From the NCBI RefSeq assembly GCF_001688725.2, contig NZ_CP015401.2:4286001-4350000 (forward strand): DNA of 64,000 nt, given 5' to 3'. The first letter of the stretch is position 1, and each line of letters starts with the position of its first letter. This document shows, one piece after another, positions 18,095 to 26,425 of the stretch. The translations under genes and the position numbers were made by a program. The DNA is from Bacteroides caecimuris. Its GTDB lineage: Bacteria > Bacteroidota > Bacteroidia > Bacteroidales > Bacteroidaceae. The notes under the pieces were generated by a model. It was given only the letters and a program-made list of their open reading frames with translations, did no database searches and had not been told where the DNA came from.

Positions 18095-18937
18095 ATGAAG
18101 AAAATTACTTTATTTGCTCTACTTACGCTTCTATTCTGTACTTCGTGTGTAACAAAAAAGAAGTTCATGCTTGCAGAGATGGCAGCCACCGCAAGCAAAG
18201 ACAGTCTGCAAGCGTTGTTGAATAACTCTCGCGAAGTTGGTAACCAGCTATCGGCACAAGTCAAAGACCTCTTGCGTGATACAACCAAGATGGGGAACAG
18301 TATCCGCCAGTATCAGAGTATGTTGAATGTCAACATGACTGAACAGGAAAAACTGAATGCACTGTTGAACCAGAAAAAGAATGAACTGAACGAAAGAGAA
18401 CGCACCATCAACGAACTGCAACAGATGATTAATGCTCAAAACGAGAAAGTACAGAAACTGTTGAGCAGCGTAAAAGATGCGCTATTAGGATTCAGCAGTG
18501 ATGAACTGACCGTTCGCGAGAAAGACGGAAAAGTATATGTGGCAATGTCGGACAAGTTGCTGTTCCAGTCGGGAAGTGCCCGTTTGGACAAACGTGGTGA
18601 AGAAGCGCTTGGCAAACTGGCCGAAGTATTGAACAAACAGACGGACATCGACGTATTCATCGAAGGACATACGGATAACAAGCCTATCAATACGGTACAG
18701 TTTAAGGATAACTGGGATTTGAGTGTGATCCGTGCCACTTCTGTAGTTCGTATTCTCATCAAGAATTACAATGTAAATCCTTTGCAGATTCAGCCTAGCG
18801 GCCGCGGTGAATATATGCCTGTTGATGACAACGAAACAGTAGAAGGCAGAAGTAAGAATCGCCGTACGGAGATTATTATGGCTCCGAAGTTGGATAAGTT
18901 GTTCCAGATGCTTCAAAGTTCGGAAGAAGCAAAATAA
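18095..18937 (+). CDS. OmpA-family lipoprotein with coiled coil
   Basis: 280 aa. The leader ends in a lipobox (LFCTSC), so the protein is lipid-anchored. Residues about 25-130 are heptad-rich and Glu/Gln/Asn-rich (NALLNQKKNELNERERTI), indicating a long coiled coil. The C-terminal OmpA domain holds the peptidoglycan-binding signature IEGHTDNKPIN, DLSVIRATSVVRIL and GRSKNRRTEI. It probably tethers the outer membrane to peptidoglycan through diaminopimelate. It is the last gene before a strong terminator. Confidence 0.93.
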   Translation: MKKITLFALLTLLFCTSCVTKKKFMLAEMAATASKDSLQALLNNSREVGNQLSAQVKDLLRDTTKMGNSIRQYQSMLNVNMTEQEKLNALLNQKKNELNERERTINELQQMINAQNEKVQKLLSSVKDALLGFSSDELTVREKDGKVYVAMSDKLLFQSGSARLDKRGEEALGKLAEVLNKQTDIDVFIEGHTDNKPINTVQFKDNWDLSVIRATSVVRILIKNYNVNPLQIQPSGRGEYMPVDDNETVEGRSKNRRTEIIMAPKLDKLFQMLQSSEEAK

Positions 18938-18958
18938 AAACAATCTTATTTGATATAA

Positions 18959-18998
18959 AACTCGAGCGTCTTCATTTTAATGTGGAGACGCTCGAGTT
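18959..18998. terminator. Intrinsic terminator after the OmpA lipoprotein gene
   Basis: A 13-bp perfect stem (18959-18971 with 18986-18998) carries the palindromic CTCGAG ends, with a 14-base loop and TTCTATT following. It is 22 bases after the stop codon. Confidence 0.85.
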
Positions 18999-19007
18999 CT
19001 ATTATAA

Positions 19008-19039
19008 CGTCAGTTCGATGTAACTTCGTCCGTATGGTT
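19008..19039. repeat. 32-bp dispersed repeat, copy 1
   Basis: It differs at 4 of 32 positions from 49960-49991; the shared core includes CGTCAGTT and CGTATGGTT. Both copies lie just downstream of a gene end. It is probably a fragment of a dispersed intergenic repeat. Confidence 0.6.
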
Positions 19040-19129
19040 GCCCCTCCTTCGGGAAGACGGAGAATAGAAATAGTACAAATTATTAACCGAATACTTTTAA
19101 TTCAATAACAGAAACTACTTTAAAGCTGA

Positions 19130-20068
19130 TTATAATCCCAACTTAGCCGAAATCTCCAACATCCGCTGAATCGGCTTCACTGCCTTCTCCGCCACCTCCG
19201 GATCTACCGTAATTTCCGGTGACTCATTCTTCAGACACTCATACAGCTTCTCCAACGTATTCAGCCGCATGAAGCTACACTCATTGCATCCGCACGTACT
19301 ATCGTTCGGAGGAGCAGGGATAAACGTCGTCTGCGGACACTTCTTCTGCATCTCATGCAGGATACCCGATTCGGTGGCCACGATATAGGTGTTTTCGGGA
19401 TGGTTCACGGCATACTTCAACAATGCAGCCGTAGACCCTACCACATCCGCCAGCTTCAAAACCGTACTCTTACATTCGGGATGTGCCAAGACCAACGCTT
19501 CCGGATGCTGCGTCTTCAATTCCACAATCTTTTCAACAGAGAATTGTTCATGCACATGACAAGCTCCGTTCCAAAGCAACATATTACGGTTCGTAACTGA
19601 GTTGATATAATTTCCGAGATTCCGGTCCGGACCAAAGATTATTTTCTCATCTTTGGGGAAGCTTTCCACAATCTGCCGTGCATTGGTGGAAGTCACCACC
19701 ACATCCGTCACTGCTTTCACGGCAGCTGTCGTGTTGACGTACGAAATAACGGTGTATCCCGGGTGTTCTTTGACAAACTGTGCAAACTGATCTGCCGGAC
19801 AACTGTCTGCCAACGAACAACCTGCCGCCATGTCGGGCACCAACACTTTCTTGTCCGGACAAAGCACCTTTGCCGTTTCCCCCATAAAGTGAACGCCACA
19901 CATCACAATAATGTCCGCTTCCGTCTTGGCTGCCCATTGAGCCAATGCCAAACTGTCGCCAACATAATCGGCGATGTCTTGTATTTCTCCCTTCTGGTAG
20001 TAGTGTCCCAGAATGATTGCATTCTTTTCTTTCTTCAGCTCGTTAATAGCCTTTATGAGTTCATTCAT
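19130..20068 (-). CDS. nadA: Quinolinate synthase A
   Basis: 312 aa. It condenses iminoaspartate with dihydroxyacetone phosphate to quinolinate, the committed route to NAD, using a 4Fe-4S cluster. The family motifs are present: ILGHYYQKGEIQDIADYVGDS near the N-terminus, VMCGVHFMGETAKVL, the cluster cysteines in AAGCSLADSCP, NGACHVHEQF and the C-terminal CGCNECSFM. No nadB or nadC lies next to it. The leader upstream is long, and the nearest good -7 element (TAACTTTG on the minus strand, 20324-20317) would give a leader of about 240 bases. Confidence 0.96.
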   Translation of the reverse strand: MNELIKAINELKKEKNAIILGHYYQKGEIQDIADYVGDSLALAQWAAKTEADIIVMCGVHFMGETAKVLCPDKKVLVPDMAAGCSLADSCPADQFAQFVKEHPGYTVISYVNTTAAVKAVTDVVVTSTNARQIVESFPKDEKIIFGPDRNLGNYINSVTNRNMLLWNGACHVHEQFSVEKIVELKTQHPEALVLAHPECKSTVLKLADVVGSTAALLKYAVNHPENTYIVATESGILHEMQKKCPQTTFIPAPPNDSTCGCNECSFMRLNTLEKLYECLKNESPEITVDPEVAEKAVKPIQRMLEISAKLGL

Positions 20069-20569
20069 AATAATATTCTTATTTCTTTCCTTTTAAAAAA
20101 AATCCTTTGTTAGTGATGATAGCCTGTTAATAGTGTTAGCAAATAAATACGGTTTTTCTTGCCGGATAAGTTATTAGTCCATACTTCTGCTTTATGAGTC
20201 GGTTATGAACTGATGTAAAGGGCAAGATGTCCTATCCTACTTGCTTCATTATCAATGAAAGCATCATTAAATGCCGTCAAATGGAAGTTTGCTATTAACT
20301 CCCTGTTGATAAAGTGCAAAGTTAAAAACTTTATGGATATAAACAGGCAGATAAGTGCTGAAAAATATGTTTATGTCTGTGTAGAAAGTTTTGGGTTAGT
20401 TTTTTGGAATGTTCATAACGAAGGCCTCTTATACCTTCTTTTGAATAATGCAAGAATTATTTTTCAAAATCTTTGCCGATAGTTTTGACAGGTTTTAAAC
20501 CGTTATCAACACCTTGTTAACTGAAAAGAATTACCTTTGTGGACGAGAACATAATAAAAGAAAAGACGT
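20069..20569. other. 501-bp divergent intergenic region between nadA and the SpoU gene
   Basis: No coding remnant is seen. It contains three exact TGTTNATAA motifs (20304, 20410 and 20503 on the reverse strand) of the cluster listed separately, and TACCTTTG at 20532-20539 as a probable -7 element of the methyltransferase gene, 30 bases before its start. Short Met-initiated frames here look random. Confidence 0.6.
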
Positions 20570-21262
20570 ATGCGTAAACTGAAAATAACAGAGCTGAACC
20601 GTATCAGTGCCGAAGAGTTTAAACAGGTTGAAAAACTGCCTCTGGTGGTAGTGTTGGATGATATTCGTAGTTTGCACAATATAGGTTCTGTGTTCCGTAC
20701 TTCGGATGCTTTCCGTATTGAATGTATCTATCTGTGTGGCATTACGGCCACTCCGCCACATCCTGAAATGCATAAGACTGCACTGGGTGCAGAGTTCACT
20801 GTCGACTGGAAGTATGTTAATAACGCTGTTGATGCTGTTGATAACCTCCGGAAAGAAGGATATATCGTGTATTCCGTAGAACAGGCGGAAGGAAGCATCA
20901 TGTTGGACAAACTGGAACTGGATAAAACCAAGAAATACGCCATCGTAATGGGAAACGAAGTGAAAGGGGTACAACAGGAGGTTATTGACCATTCGGATGG
21001 CTGCATAGAGATTCCTCAATATGGTACCAAACACTCTCTGAATGTTTCCGTAACAACTGGTATTGTGATTTGGGATTTGTTCAAAAAGTTACGTTCATAG
21101 TCATGATACAGGATTGGTTAATAAGTTGTTTATAACAGGTTGATAGCTTAGTTAATTTGTTCATAATCAATAGTTGTTTGCTGTTTATAACTATACGTAG
21201 CCGTATAGAACCATAGAGTGGAATGATAGTGTCGGGCAGACAGTTGTTATCGCTGTTAATAA
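20304..21262. promoter_or_regulatory. Cluster of TGTTNATAA motifs (DnaA-box-like)
   Basis: Nine exact copies start at 20304, 20410, 20503 (reverse), 20815, 20836, 21127, 21158, 21182 and 21254. Further exact copies follow at 22516 (reverse), 22528, 22601, 22985 (reverse), 23012, 24029 (reverse) and 24409. Most are followed by C, so the motif extends to TGTTNATAAC. By hand I found only one other exact copy in the rest of the window (44597). The reverse complement TTATNAACA differs from the DnaA box TTATNCACA at one position. The densest part is the non-coding stretch 21127-21284. A replication-origin role is inference. Confidence 0.6.
20570..21100 (+). CDS. SpoU/TrmH-family RNA 2'-O-methyltransferase
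   Basis: 176 aa, SPOUT fold, using S-adenosylmethionine to methylate the ribose 2'-OH of a tRNA or rRNA nucleotide. The motifs are visible: motif 1 LHNIGSVFRTSDAF (Asn and Arg), motif 2 YAIVMGNEVKGV, and motif 3 CIEIPQYGTKHSLNVSVT (Asn/Ser). It lacks an N-terminal substrate-binding extension, so it is a minimal TrmL/TrmH-like form. The target nucleotide cannot be decided from the sequence. Two TGTTNATAA motifs are embedded in its coding sequence at 20815 and 20836. Confidence 0.92.
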   Translation: MRKLKITELNRISAEEFKQVEKLPLVVVLDDIRSLHNIGSVFRTSDAFRIECIYLCGITATPPHPEMHKTALGAEFTVDWKYVNNAVDAVDNLRKEGYIVYSVEQAEGSIMLDKLELDKTKKYAIVMGNEVKGVQQEVIDHSDGCIEIPQYGTKHSLNVSVTTGIVIWDLFKKLRS

Positions 21263-21270
21263 TCCGTTTG

Positions 21271-21310
21271 CAGGCTGTTAATACTTGAGTTGTCAGGTAT
21301 TAACAGCCTG
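21271..21310. repeat. 18-bp inverted repeat with 4-base loop
   Basis: 21271-21288 pairs with 21293-21310 at 17 of 18 positions around the loop GTTG. There is no T run, so it is a poor intrinsic terminator. It may instead be a cruciform site or a late 3' hairpin of the methyltransferase transcript. One arm contains TGTTAATAC, a one-mismatch relative of the clustered motif. Confidence 0.8.
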
Positions 21311-21480
21311 CATGATAAGTATTAATAGCTGGAAAGTCAAGTATTAACTTCTGAGAAAGCGGCAATTAACACCTTGCGGGAAGCCTGTTAATTGCTGAAA
21401 TGATAACCGGTAACTGGTAATGGTAACTGATAATGAAAACTGATATACCTGAGTAGTTGATAAATTAGTTTATTCAAGAA

Positions 21481-21697
21481 GCTGTCTAAAAAGTCGGTTC
21501 TATCATCATTCTCCTCCTTCAGGAAGGAGGAGTCCCCGTAGGGGGAGGTGGTAGGTAAATATATAAATACATAAATACATAAGTCTTTCATCTACAATAA
21601 GATAGGAATAACCTCGTTTATCCTACCACCCCGTCCTTCGGACACCCCTCCTTCCTGAAGGAGGGGAGTTAGAGTTACTGGCGACTTTTTAGACAGC
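21481..21697. mobile_element. MITE-like element, copy 1 (217 bp)
   Basis: It is bounded by perfect 15-bp terminal inverted repeats, GCTGTCTAAAAAGTC at 21481-21495 and its reverse complement at 21683-21697. It contains no open frame, and the inner parts form a second inverted repeat (CTCCTTCAGGAAGGAGGAG-type sequence near each side). A shorter relative with the same ends lies at 50001-50115. These are the marks of a non-autonomous transposable element; the mobilising transposase is not in the window. Confidence 0.85.
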
Positions 21698-21757
21698 CGC
21701 TTCAGTAAGTTTATGTAGGAGAGAGAGTGATAAACTTATCAATCCACGATTGTTTTT

Positions 21758-22363
21758 TCAGATTTGCCCGTTCTCCACCATCAACACCACGCGTTCTGTT
21801 AGTTTATCCTCACCCTGCGGGTCATATTCTTTTTTCAGACTGGCACCGAACAGCGCAGCGAATGTCTGATAGAATCCCGCTTTGAAAGGACCCATAAATG
21901 CTTTCACCAGTTCATAACTGGTAGAATTGCTTTGGCGGTCTATTAATTTAATCAACAGTTTCCCTTGTGTAAGGGAGAGTTTTTTCATTCGGGGAGTATA
22001 TTGATCTTTCAAACCTTTTTCCACCCGTTTGATATGTTTCTGGCGGGCTTTCTCATTGGGCAAAGTCTGAAGATATTCGTAAGTTTCGATGATAGCCTGG
22101 TTAATTTCCCTGGAGATAGGATATACCTTTTTTACATTCCGTACCAGTCGGTAATATTCCTGGCGTTCCTTTTCGTTCTTAAACTTTAGTGGGCGGAAGA
22201 TATACACAGTTCTTAACTGGACACATGGAATCGTATCTCCATTGTAGATACACATCGGAACCAAGTATCCATTCATGCTTTGCTTCTCCTGAGCCTGTAC
22301 ATGCAGTGTACAGCCAACAATAGCAAACAGTGTTGTTACTACTATGTTAAGCCTCCTTTTCAC
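21758..22363 (-). CDS. DUF4294 family secreted protein
   Basis: 201 aa. A signal peptide ends near HVQAQ, and the mature part is a conserved helical domain (FKNEKERQEYYRLVRNVKKVYP, then KLLIKLIDRQSNSTSYELVK), the pattern of the Bacteroidetes DUF4294 family. Function is unknown and location is probably the periplasm. The frame opens with GTG at 22363 and no ATG precedes the signal sequence, so a GTG start is likely. A minus-strand TATTTTTG lies only a few bases upstream, which would make the message nearly leaderless. Confidence 0.85.
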   Translation of the reverse strand: MKRRLNIVVTTLFAIVGCTLHVQAQEKQSMNGYLVPMCIYNGDTIPCVQLRTVYIFRPLKFKNEKERQEYYRLVRNVKKVYPISREINQAIIETYEYLQTLPNEKARQKHIKRVEKGLKDQYTPRMKKLSLTQGKLLIKLIDRQSNSTSYELVKAFMGPFKAGFYQTFAALFGASLKKEYDPQGEDKLTERVVLMVENGQI

Positions 22364-22481
22364 GATACAAAAATAGGATTAAAATTTTATTATTCAGACA
22401 TTTCTCTTCGATGTTAACCTATTTAAAGTATCTTTGCGGCCTTGCTCGTAAGGATACGACAGGATAATATACATTTTATTG

Positions 22482-24530
22482 ATGAAAACGACTCAACTTA
22501 TTTGGTTGATAAGTATTATAAACAGCCTGTTCATAATTCCTGCTTGTAGTGCTCAAAACCCTTCTGAAAGTCTTTTAGAAGATATTCTTGAAGATTTGTC
22601 TGTTAATAACGATATTAATAACCCTGTTAATACTCTTAATTGGGAAAATGAATTGGAAGAACTTTCCAATCGTCTGCAAGAACCCGTTAATTTGAATACT
22701 GCTACCCGTGAACAACTGGAACAATTTCCTTTTTTGAGCGATATTCAGATTGAACATCTGCTGGCTTATATCTATATACACGGACAGATGAAAACCATCT
22801 ATGAACTTCAACTGGTAGAAGAGATGGATAAGCAAACAATCCGGTATTTACTGCCTTTCGTCTGTATAAAAGCTATTAACAACGAACCTGCTTTTCGGTG
22901 GAAAAGCCTGTTGAAAAGCGCCGCAAAGTATGGAAAGAATGAAGTGCTAACTCGCACGGATATACCTTTTTATAAGCGAAAAGGTTATGAACATACCTAT
23001 TTAGGAGCTTCTGTTTATAACTCTGTGAAATACAGTTTCCGATACAGTGACCGACTCTATGCAGGAGTTGTAGCCGAAAAAGACGCTGGAGAACCTTTTG
23101 GAGCTTTACACAATCGCTATGGCTACGATTATTATTCCTTTTATTTGTTATTGAAAAACTGCGGACGATTCAAAGCATTGGCTGTCGGCAACTATCGGCT
23201 TAGTTTCGGACAAGGATTGGTGATTAGTACGGATTATTTGATGGGAAAGACAATTTATGCTTCTTCTTTCAACAGTCGCAGCAGTGGGATAAAGAAACAC
23301 TCTTCTACGGATGAATACAATTATTTCCGGGGAGTGGCGGCTACTATTGCCTTATCTAAAGATTGGGATATTACTGGTTTTTATTCACACCGTTCATTAG
23401 ATGGAGTAATCACTGACGAAGCAATCACCTCTATCCATAAAACCGGACTGCACCGAAGCCAAAAAGAAGTAGATAAAAAGAACCTGTTCACCATGCAACT
23501 GACAGGTGGACACGTGAGTTATCAACACAACCGTATCCACCTGGGTATCACCGGTATTTACTACCTTTTCAACCGACCATACGAACCGGAATTAACAGGC
23601 TATTCCAAATACAATCTTCATGGAAACAACTTCTATAATCTGGGGATAGATTATGCTTACCGCTGGCGTCGTTTTTCTTTTCAGGGAGAAACAGCCATCG
23701 GAAAACAAGGCTGGGCATCTTTGAACCGTCTGCAATATTCACCGATTCAAAACACTCAAATCATGTTGATACACCGGTTTTATTCTTATGATTATTGGGC
23801 CATGTTCGCCCATTCCTTTGGGGAAGGAAGCACGACCCAAAATGAACAAGGCTATTATTTAGGATTGGAGACCTCTCCTTTTGCTTATTGGAAATTCTTC
23901 GCTTCATTCGATTTATTTTCTTTTCCCTGGAAAAGATACCGGGTCAGTAAATCTTCCCGTGGAACAGACGGACTGTTCCAAGCTACTTTTACCCCGCGCG
24001 CTAATCTCTCAATGGATTTGAGATATCGTTATAAACAAAAAGAGCGTGACCTGACAGGAAGTAAAGAAACACTAACACTTCCTATTTTTCACCACCAACT
24101 TCGCTACCGTTTGAACTATTCTTTAGGAGATGTGTTAAGCAGTCGTACAACCTTAGATTATAATCATTTTCATTCTCAGGACAGAGCTGCTGATAAAGGA
24201 TATCAGGTTACACAAATGATATCCTCCCGACTGCCCTGGACCAGGCTGTTTGCTGACGTTCAGGGCAGTTACTTTTCTACAGACAGTTATGATTCGCGTA
24301 CGTATGCATCCGAAAAAGGATTGCTCTATACATTTTATACTCCTTCATTCCAGGGTCACGGGTTCCGGTGTAGCATCCGTTTGAGGTATGAACTGAACAA
24401 ACACTGGTTGTTCATAACCAAGTTCGGGGAAACCGTTTATTTAGACCGTAATGAAATAGGTTCTGGCAATGATTTAATCCGGGGAAATAAAAAAGCAGAT
24501 ATACAAATGCAACTGCGTATTAAGTTTTAA
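22482..24530 (+). CDS. Helix-hairpin-helix domain outer-membrane protein
   Basis: 682 aa from the ATG at 22482; the codon before it is TTG. The leader ends in IIPACSAQ, which may be a lipobox. Residues about 60-135 contain helix-hairpin-helix units of the ComEA/HHH_3 type (VNLNTATREQLEQFPFLSD, then GQMKTIYELQLV). The remaining 500 residues are rich in alternating aromatic strands (YSFRYSDRLYAGVVAEKD) and end in KIKF-like IKF, consistent with a beta-barrel. The family is widespread in Bacteroidetes; its role is unknown and DNA binding on the outside is not proven. TATCTTTG at 22429-22436 may be its -7 element. Seven TGTTNATAA motifs lie in the coding region. Confidence 0.8.
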   Translation: MKTTQLIWLISIINSLFIIPACSAQNPSESLLEDILEDLSVNNDINNPVNTLNWENELEELSNRLQEPVNLNTATREQLEQFPFLSDIQIEHLLAYIYIHGQMKTIYELQLVEEMDKQTIRYLLPFVCIKAINNEPAFRWKSLLKSAAKYGKNEVLTRTDIPFYKRKGYEHTYLGASVYNSVKYSFRYSDRLYAGVVAEKDAGEPFGALHNRYGYDYYSFYLLLKNCGRFKALAVGNYRLSFGQGLVISTDYLMGKTIYASSFNSRSSGIKKHSSTDEYNYFRGVAATIALSKDWDITGFYSHRSLDGVITDEAITSIHKTGLHRSQKEVDKKNLFTMQLTGGHVSYQHNRIHLGITGIYYLFNRPYEPELTGYSKYNLHGNNFYNLGIDYAYRWRRFSFQGETAIGKQGWASLNRLQYSPIQNTQIMLIHRFYSYDYWAMFAHSFGEGSTTQNEQGYYLGLETSPFAYWKFFASFDLFSFPWKRYRVSKSSRGTDGLFQATFTPRANLSMDLRYRYKQKERDLTGSKETLTLPIFHHQLRYRLNYSLGDVLSSRTTLDYNHFHSQDRAADKGYQVTQMISSRLPWTRLFADVQGSYFSTDSYDSRTYASEKGLLYTFYTPSFQGHGFRCSIRLRYELNKHWLFITKFGETVYLDRNEIGSGNDLIRGNKKADIQMQLRIKF

Positions 24531-24574
24531 TGTATATTTGTCTGCTGAAAAAAATTATAAGAATACGATATTAA

Positions 24575-25084
24575 ATGGATGACAGGGCGGCTTTTGACAA
24601 AATGTTTAATGAATGGTATGCACAATTTGTATATTTTGCATACTATTTTATTAATGACGCTGAAGTATGCAGAGATATCGTAAGTGATGCTTTTGAATAT
24701 TTATGGCGTAATTATGAAAAGATAGAAGAATCCACAGCAAAAACTTATCTTTATACAATCGTTCGTACACGTTGCATTGACTATCTGCGCAAGCAAAATA
24801 TCCATGAAGAATATATAGAGTTTACTTCGCAAGTAACTGATAAAATGATAGAAAGCGATTCACAATGTTCTGATTCTCGTGTTTTGCGTATACGTGAAGC
24901 TATGAAGAAGTTGACTCCTTATAATTACCGTATACTGGAAGCATGCTATATTCATAATAAGAAATATAAAGAAGTGGCCGAAGAGCTGAATGTAAGTGTC
25001 GCAGCCATTCATAAGAATATAGTGAAAGCTTTGCGTATTCTTCGTGAAGAATTGGGGCAAAAAGGTAACCGGAACAGACTTTAA
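24575..25084 (+). CDS. ECF-type RNA polymerase sigma factor
   Basis: 169 aa. Region 2 is visible in FINDAEVCRDIVSDAFEYLWRNY, and region 4 in LTPYNYRILEACYIHNKKYKEVAEELNVS, followed by a helix-turn-helix. It is followed after 33 bases by a FecR anti-sigma gene and then by a SusC gene with an STN domain, the standard trans-envelope signalling arrangement. TATATTTG at 24533-24540 is a possible -7 element, 34 bases upstream. Its probable target is the SusC promoter described at 26357. Confidence 0.95.
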   Translation: MDDRAAFDKMFNEWYAQFVYFAYYFINDAEVCRDIVSDAFEYLWRNYEKIEESTAKTYLYTIVRTRCIDYLRKQNIHEEYIEFTSQVTDKMIESDSQCSDSRVLRIREAMKKLTPYNYRILEACYIHNKKYKEVAEELNVSVAAIHKNIVKALRILREELGQKGNRNRL

Positions 25085-25117
25085 AACGTAAATATATATA
25101 TATTGAATACATTATTT

Positions 25118-26293
25118 ATGGATGAAAAGAATATAAATATAAGTAAGTCGGAAGAAGAACTCCTGGAAATCATGGAGAATCGTTCTCATATAACTGCTGA
25201 ACAATTGCATCATTTGAAAGAAGATGAAGAATGTTTGCAAGCATGTGCTGATTTGGCGGAGGTTGTGATAGAAATGCAGAAAGAACAAAATATGCTGGCA
25301 GTTGATGTCCGGAAAGAACTGGCAGATTTTCGTAATAAACATTCTAAAAACAATAGGAGAAAGTATACACGCATACTGTGGGCTAGTGTCACAGGTGTGG
25401 CGGCAACTGTTGTCATAATTTTGGTTTTACGTGCAATGATGATTTCATCACAACCGGAAATCATTAAAGTGTTTCAAGCCGACCACATTGCTCAAGAAGT
25501 CACTTTACAAGTGAATGATGAGAAGGAAATAAAGCCGTTAAAAGAAGTAGTAGAATCTCTTTCGTCTTCCTTTACTGCACAGTTGTCTTCTAAAGAAATA
25601 GATTATAGCCATGCTCTTCTTCAGACAGAAGTCAAGGAAGTGGGAAAGCAGAAAGTACAGATACATAGATTAAATATTCCTAGAGGCGAAACATTCAAAG
25701 TTGTTTTATCCGAGGGGACTGAAGTCTTCTTGAATTCAGACAGTCGTTTGGCGTATCCTACAGTTTTTAAAGGAAAAGAAAGAGTCGTTTCTTTGGAAGG
25801 TGAAGCTTATTTTAAAGTTGCTAAAGATACAGAACATCCTTTTATTGTGAAAAGTGGAAATCTGCAAGTTCGTGTATTGGGAACGGAATTTAATGTGCGT
25901 AGCTACTCTCCAACTGATGTCCGTGTTACGCTCATTACAGGAAAGGTAGCAGTTAGCGATACTTGTGGGGTTCATAGTGTTGAAATGAGACCGGGACAAA
26001 GTGCACAACTTTCTTCTAACGGAACATTGGTAGTGGATGAAGTGGATATTGAATCATTTTTGTATTGGAAGGAAGGATTTTTCTATTTTGATGATGTTGC
26101 CCTAGTTGACATGATGAAAGAAATAGGACGTTGGTATAATATAGATATTGAGTTCCGTAGTAGCAAAATCATGGATCTTCGTATGCATTTCTTTGCAAAT
26201 CGTCATCAAGACATCTTTCACTTGGTTGAATTATTAAACCGAATGGAGAGAGTTCATGCCTATTTTGAAACAGGAAAACTAGTTATCGAATAA
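25118..26293 (+). CDS. FecR-family anti-sigma factor
   Basis: 391 aa from the ATG at 25118; the open frame begins earlier at a TTG (25103), but MDEKNINISKSEEEL is the likelier start. A short cytoplasmic helical part binds the sigma factor. One transmembrane helix follows (WASVTGVAATVVIILVL), then the periplasmic FecR domain (RGETFKVVLSEGTEVFLNS, LEGEAYFKVAKD, VRVLGTEFNVRSY) and a C-terminal DUF4974 domain (DVALVDMMKEIGRWYNIDIEF). It receives the signal from the STN domain of the SusC protein encoded next and releases the ECF sigma factor. Confidence 0.95.
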   Translation: MDEKNINISKSEEELLEIMENRSHITAEQLHHLKEDEECLQACADLAEVVIEMQKEQNMLAVDVRKELADFRNKHSKNNRRKYTRILWASVTGVAATVVIILVLRAMMISSQPEIIKVFQADHIAQEVTLQVNDEKEIKPLKEVVESLSSSFTAQLSSKEIDYSHALLQTEVKEVGKQKVQIHRLNIPRGETFKVVLSEGTEVFLNSDSRLAYPTVFKGKERVVSLEGEAYFKVAKDTEHPFIVKSGNLQVRVLGTEFNVRSYSPTDVRVTLITGKVAVSDTCGVHSVEMRPGQSAQLSSNGTLVVDEVDIESFLYWKEGFFYFDDVALVDMMKEIGRWYNIDIEFRSSKIMDLRMHFFANRHQDIFHLVELLNRMERVHAYFETGKLVIE

Positions 26294-26356
26294 AAAGCAA
26301 GCAAAAAGTCATAAATCTGAATAGAAATATATATTTCTGAAAAAAAATCTTTTTAA

Positions 26357-26386
26357 GGGTAACCATTCTTTTTTAAACTTCGTATA
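26357..26386 (+). promoter_or_regulatory. Candidate ECF sigma-dependent promoter of the SusC operon
   Basis: GGGTAACC (26357-26364) and CGTATA (26381-26386) are separated by 16 bases, the layout of ECF promoters with a GTAAC-type -35 and a CGT-type -10. No TAnnTTTG element is present. It lies 39 bases upstream of the SusC start codon and directly after the anti-sigma gene. Confidence 0.55.
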
Positions 26387-26425
26387 CAATTAAAAGAATG
26401 AAATATTATTTAACTATTCAGGCTT

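Larger units (their letters stand above)
21101..21757. other. 657-bp intergenic region with motif cluster, hairpin and MITE
   Basis: The first 180 bases hold four of the TGTTNATAA motifs and many one-mismatch versions. A large hairpin follows at 21271-21310, then AT-rich unexplained sequence to 21480, then the MITE-like element 21481-21697. No gene is seen. Confidence 0.7.

Noticed and set aside
20255..20482. 75-codon frame between nadA and the SpoU gene
   Set aside because: It has no similarity I recognise and no promoter, and lies in AT-rich non-coding DNA.
20304..21262. Definite call of oriC
   Set aside because: The motif deviates from the canonical DnaA box, there is no dnaA gene, the gene directions on the left are unfavourable, and GC skew was not computed; kept only as a candidate.
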